64,000 nucleotides of DNA from Phycisphaerae bacterium (GTDB lineage: Bacteria > Chloroflexota > Anaerolineae > 4572-78 > J111): contig JANQQF010000078.1 in assembly GCA_028285035.1 (NCBI GenBank), positions 218,126 through 282,125 of the forward strand. Reading direction: 5' to 3'. Each line of letters starts with the position of its first letter. Positions within the stretch are counted from its first letter, which is position 1. Made by a program: the position numbers and the translations under genes. The notes under the pieces are model-generated. The model worked only from the letters and a program-made list of their open reading frames with translations, ran no database searches and was not told the origin of the DNA. Of the stretch, positions 18,114-26,857 are shown piece by piece.

Positions 18114-19715
18114 CTATTCTGTCTTGTAGATTCTGTAATATTCATTTTCATAGACAAGCTCAAATTCTGACAAAATTAATTTGGCCATTACAATTACATA
18201 GTCAGCATCATATTGATTAGTAGCTCGGACAAATTCTGCCGGGGTTGGGGATTGATACAAGTTTTGAGCATCTCCATAATACTCAGCCCATCCCTGCCAA
18301 CTCGTCCCTTTCCAGCTAACCACCATGCTTCGCTCGGCATAGACCCGAAATAAATTCCAATCAGGTGGAGCGAGGAACAAAGCATCTTCAGAGGTATTCA
18401 TCTTTGTCCAAGTTGATAACTCTGTAAATGCTTCCCAATTCCAATCTAAACTTACCAACTCTTTCTTACTAGATGTTTGTATAACAGGCTTTGGCTCGGG
18501 ATTTAACCATTGAAATCCAACCAGAATAAGACCGGATCCAACTTGTGGTCGGGAAAGAAGTATGATGGTAGCAAGAAGAAGTGGTGATAAAAAAAATAAA
18601 TATCTTTTACCAGATTTCATCCAGGATGATAGCAACACCGACACAGGAATTATCGACAATAAAAAATAATATCGGGTCAGCCTAAGAAGCTCTAATTGAA
18701 CCAGTGACAAGGTAAGCATATTAATAAGTACCCCAAGCCAGGGCAGGATCAAGACGATCAAACAGAATACAATATATAAACGATAATTTGTGGCAGATGT
18801 CTGATTTAAAAATTTTTGGGATTGCAAAGCCAAAAGTGCTAACACCGCAAAGGGTAAGAAATTTATAAGGAAAAGAATGATGTCAATATTTGAAGGTTTA
18901 AGCGCAAAAGCAAAACGATCAGCCAGAATAGCTGCTTCGTATTCTGTAACAGCTACAACACTACCCAATGATGTCAAAAAAATCATTGCTGCCGGAAGGG
19001 CAAAAATCGTTGCAGCAAGCCCAGCCAAAACAGTTTTCTTTGTCGTTGACCACGAGATTCCCAAGCCTGTAAATTGGGTTAAGCCCAATACTAAGACCAA
19101 GTGAAAAGGGGACAAAAGATGAAAGTTTGCAAGCAATCCGATACCAGCAAATAGAAAAAATAATTTCTTACTCTCTTGCCAATGAAAGAACAAAGCTATA
19201 ATGAGTGGTGCAATTGCAATCACGAACGTTCTAGGCAGAACTGTTTCCGGGATGAACGCCAATTGAACCCCACCCAATACTTTGTAATTCAGTGAACCTA
19301 ACACAGCTGCAATAACTCCGGCTAGTGGATCACCAGACACATAATAAGTTAAAAGAAATATTCCTCCAACAAAAATTATTCCCAAGATAAATGATAATAC
19401 AATTAAGGTTGGGCGAATACCCCCCAACAAAGGCATCATTCCATTAAGTAAGAGTGGAAAGGGGAGACTATCTAGTCGATTGCTAAAAGAGCTCCAACCG
19501 AATGTCGCAAAAACAGGATCACGACTATATAAATTTGGATTGTTCAATTTAAATGCACGTGGCACATGTACAGTTAAATCACTAGCATGGGGAAATGGGG
19601 GATTATACCCCTGTTGTGAAAAAGCCAGGCCAAGGTATAGTAAAACAAATAATATCAAAGCAAAAATCAAATAGGAAAGATCATATTTTCTTATTTTTAG
19701 GCTCGGCTTCTTCAT
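18114..19715 (-). CDS. Large polytopic membrane protein, GT-C-like
   Basis: 533 aa with many hydrophobic helices. The first loop contains PPFPHASDLTVHVPRAF, placing His and Asp where GT-C enzymes keep their acidic residues; the C-terminal soluble part has LDWNWEAF and LFLAPPDWNLFRVYAERS, like other bacterial GT-C proteins. No exact family recognised. The ATG overlaps the upstream methyltransferase stop by 4 bases (ATGA). Probably a sugar transferase of the locus. Confidence 0.65.
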   Translation of the reverse strand: MKKPSLKIRKYDLSYLIFALILFVLLYLGLAFSQQGYNPPFPHASDLTVHVPRAFKLNNPNLYSRDPVFATFGWSSFSNRLDSLPFPLLLNGMMPLLGGIRPTLIVLSFILGIIFVGGIFLLTYYVSGDPLAGVIAAVLGSLNYKVLGGVQLAFIPETVLPRTFVIAIAPLIIALFFHWQESKKLFFLFAGIGLLANFHLLSPFHLVLVLGLTQFTGLGISWSTTKKTVLAGLAATIFALPAAMIFLTSLGSVVAVTEYEAAILADRFAFALKPSNIDIILFLINFLPFAVLALLALQSQKFLNQTSATNYRLYIVFCLIVLILPWLGVLINMLTLSLVQLELLRLTRYYFLLSIIPVSVLLSSWMKSGKRYLFFLSPLLLATIILLSRPQVGSGLILVGFQWLNPEPKPVIQTSSKKELVSLDWNWEAFTELSTWTKMNTSEDALFLAPPDWNLFRVYAERSMVVSWKGTSWQGWAEYYGDAQNLYQSPTPAEFVRATNQYDADYVIVMAKLILSEFELVYENEYYRIYKTE

Positions 19716-20362
19716 TTCAGTTTCCGAATAATAACCAAAGCGGAACTACGCTCGTACCAGCTCAATTTTCGAATTTCACAGAACTCCACATTTAGCGATG
19801 CTAAATCTTGTCGAAGCTCTTTTTCAATAAGTGGGTACGGGGAACAAAGATGGCTACGAAACATTTTGTTAAAAAGTAGTAGAGGTGTATTAACATCAAA
19901 ATGATAATTTAGAACCAACACTTTTTTCGTGACCCTTAACATTTCTAAAAGAACGGTCCGCCGAATTTCGGCAGGCAGATGACACATCAAACGAAAACTA
20001 ACTAAATAATCAAACGCATTATCAGAAAAGTCCAAGGCTTCAGCATCACACCTCTCAAAGGAAAATAAAGGATTAGATTTAAAGCGCTCTCTGGCAACAT
20101 CCAACATTTCATTAGAGATATCTCCACCTGTAACCTCAAACTCTCCAGCCTGATACGCCTGAAGCAAACGGCCTGTGCCACAAGGCAAATCAAGGATGGT
20201 GCCCCCACGATCAAAATAGTGATTAATCGCGTAGTTTAGGGCATTAAGCTCGATTTGATGGGCCATCTTACCGTACCAACTCTCAAACCGATCGCTATCA
20301 TAGGCTTGTACAATACTATCATCCTGATAATAATTTTTAGCTTTATATTTTTTGGCTTCCAT
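19712..20362 (-). CDS. Class I SAM-dependent methyltransferase
   Basis: 216 aa. Motif I ILDLPCGTGRLL (~57-67), acidic post-I GGDISNEML, and motif II/IV FDYLVSFRLMCHLP. Methyltransferase_11-like fold, cytosolic. In a glycan locus it likely methylates a sugar or lipid-linked intermediate; the substrate is not readable. GAGGT precedes the ATG. Coupled to the downstream membrane protein by a 4-base overlap. Confidence 0.88.
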   Translation of the reverse strand: MEAKKYKAKNYYQDDSIVQAYDSDRFESWYGKMAHQIELNALNYAINHYFDRGGTILDLPCGTGRLLQAYQAGEFEVTGGDISNEMLDVARERFKSNPLFSFERCDAEALDFSDNAFDYLVSFRLMCHLPAEIRRTVLLEMLRVTKKVLVLNYHFDVNTPLLLFNKMFRSHLCSPYPLIEKELRQDLASLNVEFCEIRKLSWYERSSALVIIRKLK

Positions 20363-20467
20363 AATACCTCACGCAATTGCTATCATTTTTACCAGCAAGT
20401 ATTTATCAAAAAGATTTTATCATTTTTGAAATTAGCTTCTACAGTCGCTCATTGGGTTGAAAATCAG

Positions 20468-21706
20468 TCATTGCCCAGCTTTCAATGTCTGAATAATAAA
20501 GATTGAACCTAAATATACAATCCAAGCTATACCTGGTACGACAATTAAAGTGGTGATTGACAGATTTGAAAAAAAGATAAGCGTAGAAACTATCAAAACA
20601 GGGATAAGAAAGGTACCTAAAACAACTGTATCCTGGGCAGTTTGACGAAACATGATTGTCAGGCTCACCATATGCAAAAATAGATACAGACCATAAGGTA
20701 TTAGATAATTAGCAATTTCTATAAACGCATTACCGTACAAAACGCGGATAAATATTTGAGGGAAAAAATAGCCAATTGCTACAAATAAAGTAGCAATTAG
20801 CGTAATCAGGGTCAATGCCTTTAGAAAAATGGATTGCTCCTCTTGCTGAGTCACGGTATGTGAGTACAACGGTAGAGCAATAGCAAAAGCGAAAGGAAGT
20901 ACTATATTTCTTAGTGAAAATAGCCCACCAAATAAACCAGCCATTTCTTCAGTTAACCGGATTCGCGCCACAATCATGGGGTAGTTCTCTACAAACTGGA
21001 GGGTTCCAAACATAATTAGAGGCTTTCTCATAAGCGTTAGATTGTTATCAAAGGAATAGTTATTCTGACGAAGATTAATCACCTGTTCTTTGGAAAAAAG
21101 AAAGACAACGATAATCAACATCCCGAGTCCATATCCTAGTACAGCCCCGGTCACCTTCAAACCCAACACAACCAACAATGTGCCGATTCCAAAAATCAAA
21201 AAAGACTCTACAGTTTTAGATTGTGAGAAAAAGACATAGCGATTTTGCCCTTGTAATCCGCCATAAAATGTGGTCAATAATAGACTTGTGATCAGAAGCA
21301 ACCCTACCGCTAGGAAAGGATAAACGGTTTCTACCCCAAACAACGATTTTAGGTATGAGGCAAATATAATAATAAGTGCGGAAAAACCTATACCTATCCT
21401 AAGCGCGACGCGAATAAATATCCCCAACACGTAGGACTTAAGATCAGGATTAGCTTTGGCGACATAGTGTAAAGTGACAATATTCAAGGGAGAACCAAAG
21501 ATGATGAGTAGACCGTAAAGTCCCATAACCGCCTGAAAAAGTCCGTAATCGTTAGGGCCTAGCAATCTAACTAAAATAAACATATAAGAAATTAAGGCCA
21601 GCCCTGCAATACCTTGAGCTAATGAGAAAACAGCTACATCTTTCAGGAAAAGCAAACGATTAGAGAATATTTTTTTTATTTGAGATGAGCTATATTTTAT
21701 TAACAT
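20468..21706 (-). CDS. Wzx-type oligosaccharide flippase
   Basis: 412 aa, polytopic. The N-terminal pattern FSLAQGIAGLALISYMFILVRLLGPNDYG matches the polysaccharide biosynthesis protein family (MOP superfamily), where LLGPxDYG ends the first helix pair. It should flip lipid-linked saccharides across the membrane. Shorter than the typical ~480 aa, so the last helices may be missing or compact. The stop of the HprK-like gene is 11 nt upstream. Confidence 0.85.
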   Translation of the reverse strand: MLIKYSSSQIKKIFSNRLLFLKDVAVFSLAQGIAGLALISYMFILVRLLGPNDYGLFQAVMGLYGLLIIFGSPLNIVTLHYVAKANPDLKSYVLGIFIRVALRIGIGFSALIIIFASYLKSLFGVETVYPFLAVGLLLITSLLLTTFYGGLQGQNRYVFFSQSKTVESFLIFGIGTLLVVLGLKVTGAVLGYGLGMLIIVVFLFSKEQVINLRQNNYSFDNNLTLMRKPLIMFGTLQFVENYPMIVARIRLTEEMAGLFGGLFSLRNIVLPFAFAIALPLYSHTVTQQEEQSIFLKALTLITLIATLFVAIGYFFPQIFIRVLYGNAFIEIANYLIPYGLYLFLHMVSLTIMFRQTAQDTVVLGTFLIPVLIVSTLIFFSNLSITTLIVVPGIAWIVYLGSIFIIQTLKAGQ

Positions 21707-21717
21707 TACGATGATGA

Positions 21718-22719
21718 TTACTTATCGTGGAAAGATTTATTCTGATTGGGCAGGGCTAAAATTTTTTCTATCGTTGAATCGGTTGGTAACTCCCAGATGG
21801 TTATTTTTGCAAAAAGCGAAATCATATTTTGTTCAAGTTTATAACGCTCGGTTAAATTAGATCCAAAAAAAATATTACCATATAATTCTTGATACCAATC
21901 CTCATACCCCAAGATAAGAGATATCATCTGCTTGGGGGGCAATTGAACACACTCGTCACAATTTTTAGACAGATTTACTATGATGAGATTTTCGCCAGGT
22001 CTGGTTCCACAAAGATCCATTTTCGGCTTAATATTTAAAGCATCTGGGGGAACTGATATGTTAAATGATATGAATTGCAGGGTAAGTAAGGAGATCAGTT
22101 GGTAAATTAATAACCGGATTTTTTGGGCAATCGATAAATATGACCAAAAACAGGTATCTCGGACAGTTTTATAACGAAGTTCAACTTCCGAAAATAAAGG
22201 AAGAATTTCTCCTGTAGGGGTAATGAGTAACTCATTATCCCCTATAAATTCACCCTCCAACTCCAAGGCATTTAAGGTTAGTTTAGTTTTACCAGAACCA
22301 GGCTGACCATAGAGTAGAAATGTCTTATTCTCAAAGTGAAATACTGACCCGAGTAAGGCAACACCACCCTGTTTTACTAAAGCTTGTTTTATAAAAGGGA
22401 CCAAAACCTTTCTAACGACAAGAAATGTCACAAAAAATGGAGCACAGAAGTATATTCGAGAAAACTCATTGTCAGACACACGTTCAAAGGCGAGTTCCCA
22501 AGGGATACCTTTGTAACTACCTACAGCACTGTCATAAACCGTATCGGGAATATCTTGCTTATGACGACACAAAATCAGTTCAAGGAGGTACTGTTCAGAT
22601 TGATCGACTTGAAAGGGAGATAGTAAATTTCGCAATAAGTCTGCTCGCACCCCGTTGTCATCCAACACAAAAGATGTAATACCATAAATATTGTATACTG
22701 TCCTCACGATTTTATACAC
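21718..22719 (-). CDS. HPr-kinase-like P-loop protein
   Basis: 333 aa. Walker A GQPGSGKT (138-145) is preceded by a short beta hairpin (FENKTFLLY) and followed by FIGDNELLITPTG, with Asp161 where HprK-fold enzymes keep an acidic residue. This matches the C-terminal kinase fold of HPr kinase/phosphorylase, but the N-terminal HprK domain is absent, so it is not the catabolite enzyme. HprK-like proteins occur in several exopolysaccharide and peptide clusters with unknown phosphate acceptor. The start is a GTG at 22719 that overlaps the upstream methyltransferase by 16 bases. Confidence 0.75.
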   Translation of the reverse strand: MYKIVRTVYNIYGITSFVLDDNGVRADLLRNLLSPFQVDQSEQYLLELILCRHKQDIPDTVYDSAVGSYKGIPWELAFERVSDNEFSRIYFCAPFFVTFLVVRKVLVPFIKQALVKQGGVALLGSVFHFENKTFLLYGQPGSGKTKLTLNALELEGEFIGDNELLITPTGEILPLFSEVELRYKTVRDTCFWSYLSIAQKIRLLIYQLISLLTLQFISFNISVPPDALNIKPKMDLCGTRPGENLIIVNLSKNCDECVQLPPKQMISLILGYEDWYQELYGNIFFGSNLTERYKLEQNMISLFAKITIWELPTDSTIEKILALPNQNKSFHDK

Positions 22720-23426
22720 AAAAATCCTGTCATATAGTGATATCTAACCGGAGAAAATGTGCTTACTAATTTGATAAACATATTTTTCATTTTTGTCATC
22801 AGACCTCCGTACCACACGGGTCGTAATGAAGGTTGTAAGGATACAATTCGAAATCCTGATCCAGTCAAGATTTGGCACCATTCTTCATACGTAAAATCCT
22901 GAAAACCCTCAGCTTCATAAGGGACAATTAAACCAACTCTAGTTAGAATTCCTGTCAAAGGTGCAAATACTTTAAAGAGTAGAAAGTCAGCATTTCTGAC
23001 CTCAAGGTAGACCTTACCTGTATCGGATAGCATCCTGTCAATATTTTTTAGAGCCGCATTTTTATCATAGCAAAATTCAAGAGATGTCATGGCGAGTACA
23101 AAATCAAATGATGCTGAAAAAGGGATTGAGGTCATATCTGCACAAACAAAAAGACTATCTGGATTTTTCGTTTTAGCGACTTGTAAAGATGCAGTCGAAA
23201 TATCAATACCAACGTAATGTTTGACGCTGGATCGTATCGCATGAGACATTTCTCCGGCACCACACCCTAGGTCGAGAATCGTGGTTGACTCTGTTAGTGA
23301 TACTCGGTCAAGTAATTTTTTATAAGCCTGAGTAAACCGTTGATAACGTTCTTGCTCTTGCTTAAGGTACGCTTCTCGGCCGTAAAAGTCCTGAGCACTT
23401 TGGCTCCACCGATCTTGATTCCCCAA
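22704..23426 (-). CDS. Class I SAM-dependent methyltransferase
   Basis: 240 aa. Motif I TTILDLGCGAGEM (~48-60), VGIDISTASL, and FDFVLAMTSLEFC. Methyltransferase_11-type fold. The start appears to be a TTG at 23426, with GGTGGAG upstream inside the end of the aminotransferase gene; no ATG is available until well into the conserved part. It lies between a DegT aminotransferase and an HprK-like gene, so an amino- or deoxy-sugar modification is possible. Confidence 0.85.
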   Translation of the reverse strand: MGNQDRWSQSAQDFYGREAYLKQEQERYQRFTQAYKKLLDRVSLTESTTILDLGCGAGEMSHAIRSSVKHYVGIDISTASLQVAKTKNPDSLFVCADMTSIPFSASFDFVLAMTSLEFCYDKNAALKNIDRMLSDTGKVYLEVRNADFLLFKVFAPLTGILTRVGLIVPYEAEGFQDFTYEEWCQILTGSGFRIVSLQPSLRPVWYGGLMTKMKNMFIKLVSTFSPVRYHYMTGFLCIKS

Positions 23427-23431
23427 TGCCC

Positions 23432-24562
23432 TTACGCTCCACCTTGAAAAAATGTCTTGACCAAGTCGACGATTTGTTGAACATTATCATCACTCAAATT
23501 TTGATGCAGGGGCAGGTTTAAGGTTGTTTCATTGACCCCTTCAGCAACAGGGAGCTTTGATGTATCATTAAATTTCTTGACCAAATGTAAAGGGAAATAA
23601 CGATACGTTGTATACACTCCATTCTCCGCCAAATAGGCTGCTAATGCATCTCGCCGCTTTGGCGTTTGAATCCAATACAGGTAGTATGATGTTGTCGTAT
23701 CAGGAAGTGGTTCCGGGGGACAGCTTATCTCAGCCAGATTTTGAAACTCTTGTTGATAATAACCCCAAATTTGCTTTCGTCTGGCGATAAAATTGGAAAG
23801 CTTCTGAAGCTGTACGCGGCCAATCGCGGCCAACACATCATTCGAAATAAAACGTCCCGATGTCTCGTCCAACTCAAACTCCCACCATCGATTTTGCTTC
23901 TCATTCATTGCATCCATGCCCGACGTCGTTTTTGGAGCCAATCCCAGATAACGAAAAACTTTGGCCCGTTCAAAAGCTTCGTCGTCCGATAAATACAAAG
24001 CCCCGCCATCTGTCATCACCAAGATTTTCATAGCGTCAAAACTAAAAACGCCTGCATCACCCAATGTGCCACACATATTGCCTTTGTATGATGAACTAAC
24101 GGCATTAGCACTATCTTCCAAAATGGCGATATCATCACCACAGGCTGCTCGAATTTCATCCATTGGGCAGGGATGTCCCCCATAGTGCAAAATGAACACA
24201 GCTTTGGTACGACTAGTTTTCAATCGCTCAATTTCACTAGGCAGGATATTCAAGGTATGGGGATCAACATCTGCGAACACTGGTTTTGCTCGAAGTTCAA
24301 GAACGGCGCTCGCACAAGCCACAAAGTTTACTGTTGAGACAATCACTTCATCGCCAGGACCTATGTCAATGGCTCGGAGGGCTGTGTAGATTGCAGCCGT
24401 ACAACTGTTCAATAACAAGACTCGGAGAACCTTTAGATGTTGCGCAAATTCAGCCTCAAATGCATCACATTGTTTTCCTTTGCCCAGCCATTTTGAAGCA
24501 AAAACTTCAGATATAGCCGACAGTTCCTCTTCGCCTAATGAGTTAGAAAATATAGGTATCAT
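23432..24562 (-). CDS. DegT/DnrJ/EryC1/StrS-family PLP aminotransferase
   Basis: 376 aa. Cytosolic fold type I PLP enzyme: TWLGK-like start (SKWLGKGKQCDAFE), LNSCTAAIYTAL, PLP-ring Asp150 in LEDSANA, and Schiff-base Lys179 in FSFDAMKILVMTDGG. Full family length. It converts a nucleotide-linked keto-sugar into an amino sugar (family knowledge), giving a building block for the glycan made by this locus. The keto-sugar-forming dehydratase is not in the window. Stop and next start are only about 5 bases apart. Confidence 0.93.
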   Translation of the reverse strand: MIPIFSNSLGEEELSAISEVFASKWLGKGKQCDAFEAEFAQHLKVLRVLLLNSCTAAIYTALRAIDIGPGDEVIVSTVNFVACASAVLELRAKPVFADVDPHTLNILPSEIERLKTSRTKAVFILHYGGHPCPMDEIRAACGDDIAILEDSANAVSSSYKGNMCGTLGDAGVFSFDAMKILVMTDGGALYLSDDEAFERAKVFRYLGLAPKTTSGMDAMNEKQNRWWEFELDETSGRFISNDVLAAIGRVQLQKLSNFIARRKQIWGYYQQEFQNLAEISCPPEPLPDTTTSYYLYWIQTPKRRDALAAYLAENGVYTTYRYFPLHLVKKFNDTSKLPVAEGVNETTLNLPLHQNLSDDNVQQIVDLVKTFFQGGA

Positions 24563-24577
24563 AATAAGGTCGCCTAT

Positions 24578-25618
24578 TTATTCATATAAAGCCATTTCAC
24601 GAGCCGTTGTGCCAAAATGATCAAAAAGCCCTTCAACATCTTTCCTGGGCAGTCGCCAAATAGATTGATACGTCTGGCGTCTTCGCAACATAGTTGGGGC
24701 CATCCGAATCGCATCAACATGAGCACAAACCAATACTTTTACTCCTTGCCAAAGGCTGGCATCCTCCCGATATTTGGCAAGAGATCCTTGACCTTTTCTG
24801 GATAGCCAAACCTGACTCACATATCTAAAAGCTGCATAGAAGAAACTGGCAGCCAGATTCCTGACAGGAAAATACTTTAACGCAATAAAAATCCGATTTC
24901 GTTCGACATGATACGCCTTAAAATCAGAATAGCTTCCCGCTGCTCTCGAATGGGCGTGATAGGCAATAGCGTGTGGGGTATAGATACATTTCCAGCCAGC
25001 AATTTGGTGTCGCCACCCCATATCAGTCTCATCTGCATAAATAAAAAAATCTGGATCGTATAGACCGATCTGATCAAGCATCTCACGCCGATACAAACAG
25101 CAACAGTCATTGGCGCAGAACACTTCTTCAATTTCATTATAGTTTTCTGCAGACTCTAACCGTCCACGCCCAACTGACAAACCGTCTCTATAGATAACTA
25201 AACCTGCAACTTCGATCGTATCAGGTTCATCCCACAAAAGAATTTTACTTGCACAAGATCCATATTGCTCACCGAGTTCAATCGCTTCCACCATTTTAGC
25301 CAGGCATTGTTCATCTAAATATGCATCATTGTTAAGCAAGGCTACATACTCGGTATCTGTTGCTTCGATGCCAATATTACAAGCCACCCCCCACCCCGCA
25401 TTGTATCCATTTTCGATAATTCGTACTGTCGGAAATTGCTGACGAATTTCTGCGACCGATCCATCAGTTGACTCATTATCGACAACAATGACACAATGAT
25501 TAGTATATGTCTGCTTTTCTAAAGAGCGTAAACATTCAATGATCTGTTCACCGCCATTATAATTAATAATAATTACGGCAATTTGTCCGCTTTTTGTTGT
25601 ACCAGTGCGATTTATCAT
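24578..25618 (-). CDS. GT2 family glycosyltransferase (rhamnosyltransferase-like)
   Basis: 346 aa. GT-A fold with IAVIIINYNGGEQI, VVDNESTDGS, NAGWGVACNIGI, and the DxD-equivalent LLNNDAYLD (Asn97-Asp98). Two Cys-rich residues follow (CANDCCCLYRREM), then a C-terminal helical region. This is the dTDP-rhamnosyl or related transferase branch, acting on lipid-linked glycan at the cytosolic face. AGGGA precedes the ATG. The 129-bp gap upstream has no clear promoter. Confidence 0.9.
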   Translation of the reverse strand: MINRTGTTKSGQIAVIIINYNGGEQIIECLRSLEKQTYTNHCVIVVDNESTDGSVAEIRQQFPTVRIIENGYNAGWGVACNIGIEATDTEYVALLNNDAYLDEQCLAKMVEAIELGEQYGSCASKILLWDEPDTIEVAGLVIYRDGLSVGRGRLESAENYNEIEEVFCANDCCCLYRREMLDQIGLYDPDFFIYADETDMGWRHQIAGWKCIYTPHAIAYHAHSRAAGSYSDFKAYHVERNRIFIALKYFPVRNLAASFFYAAFRYVSQVWLSRKGQGSLAKYREDASLWQGVKVLVCAHVDAIRMAPTMLRRRQTYQSIWRLPRKDVEGLFDHFGTTAREMALYE

Positions 25619-25747
25619 CTATTTCCCTGAAAAAATTATTGCTTCCGTTAAGTACGGTCAAAGTATCATACGCGACTCTTATGATCAATAGTTATAATTG
25701 ACTATGAGACGACGTATGCTGATTGAGCTATAAAAGCTTAACTTCAC

Positions 25748-26857
25748 TCAACCAGTTTCTGTTACCCCACCAACCCATAACACATTCGTTGCCAGCCAGA
25801 ACATCGCATAGTTTAAAGTGCGCCAAGAGCGAATATACGCGGCAAACAATAACATACTAACCGCCAGCCCTTGTGTTAGACGTAACATAGCGACCGGTTC
25901 ACGAAAGGTTGAAGTGGGCAAGGCAAGCATGACCAATGAATTTAATAGTAAACACAAAACAAAAGGATGGTTGACGCCAGCCAGTAAGCGCCGAACACTC
26001 AGCCATATCCCAGCTAGACTAGGCAATATTGACATCGGTAGAACAACCAATGAAATTAGCCAGAAGGCCAGAACATTGATTTGTAAAATTGCGAGCCATC
26101 CACCTAACGGGATCAGACTAAATGAGGTGGCACCAGCTCCCCCTGAGCCTATACCAAAATTACCCAGCCACCACCACAAAAAGAGCTGGTAGACAATAAA
26201 AGGAATGCCGCTCAAACTTAATAAAACAAAATTACGCCATTGCCGTTGACTCAACGTGTAGAGCATATAGGCACCTAAAAAAATCAGCGTTGTCTCTTTA
26301 GTAAGAGCCGCTAGGGCGAAGGCTACAATCGCCCAGCGAGGTCGCTCTTTGGCCCAAGCCAATATTGCACCCTGCACGAGCGCCTGAGCCAGCGGCTCAT
26401 TCAAATCGGTACGGAGCGCTAAGAGTTGTCCCCCGTACAAACCATAAGCCAACGCATACCAACGATTCACGCGTAATAAATGTAACAACTGCTCCGTCGC
26501 CCAAGTTCCCCAGCCAATTGCTATAACATTGACTAAAATTAATGTCCAGGGAATCCAGGCTAATTGTCCAACCGCCAATAGACGTGCAGTCAATGGATAG
26601 AGGATACGTTGATATCGATAGGCTGGCACATCGATGTAGGGGGCTGCACCAGTGGGACTCAGCGCAATTTGATAAGCGAATTGCCCATCATACCCTTCTG
26701 TGCCTTGAGGATCACCTTCGCTAAACTGCGTGCCAATCAAGACAAAGGTTTTCGGGTCACCATTGTTTTGCCATAAAACGCCACAGACATAAATTAGACA
26801 GATAGCAATAACAATAACGGTAGGTGTTAATTTGAAGTGATCTCTAAAAAATCTCAT
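25748..26857 (-). CDS. GT-C type membrane protein, copy B of the duplicated module
   Basis: 369 aa from the ATG at 26857, which overlaps the upstream DUF2079 stop by 4 bases. First-loop motif TEGYDGQFAYQIALSP (Asp57) then APYIDVPAYRYQRILYPL, nearly the same as in copy A at 10044-11138; the inner LALRTDLNEPLA and GSGGAGATSF motifs are also shared. Polytopic to the end. Being fused by overlap to its DUF2079 partner in this copy argues that the two proteins work together. Confidence 0.78.
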   Translation of the reverse strand: MRFFRDHFKLTPTVIVIAICLIYVCGVLWQNNGDPKTFVLIGTQFSEGDPQGTEGYDGQFAYQIALSPTGAAPYIDVPAYRYQRILYPLTARLLAVGQLAWIPWTLILVNVIAIGWGTWATEQLLHLLRVNRWYALAYGLYGGQLLALRTDLNEPLAQALVQGAILAWAKERPRWAIVAFALAALTKETTLIFLGAYMLYTLSQRQWRNFVLLSLSGIPFIVYQLFLWWWLGNFGIGSGGAGATSFSLIPLGGWLAILQINVLAFWLISLVVLPMSILPSLAGIWLSVRRLLAGVNHPFVLCLLLNSLVMLALPTSTFREPVAMLRLTQGLAVSMLLFAAYIRSWRTLNYAMFWLATNVLWVGGVTETG

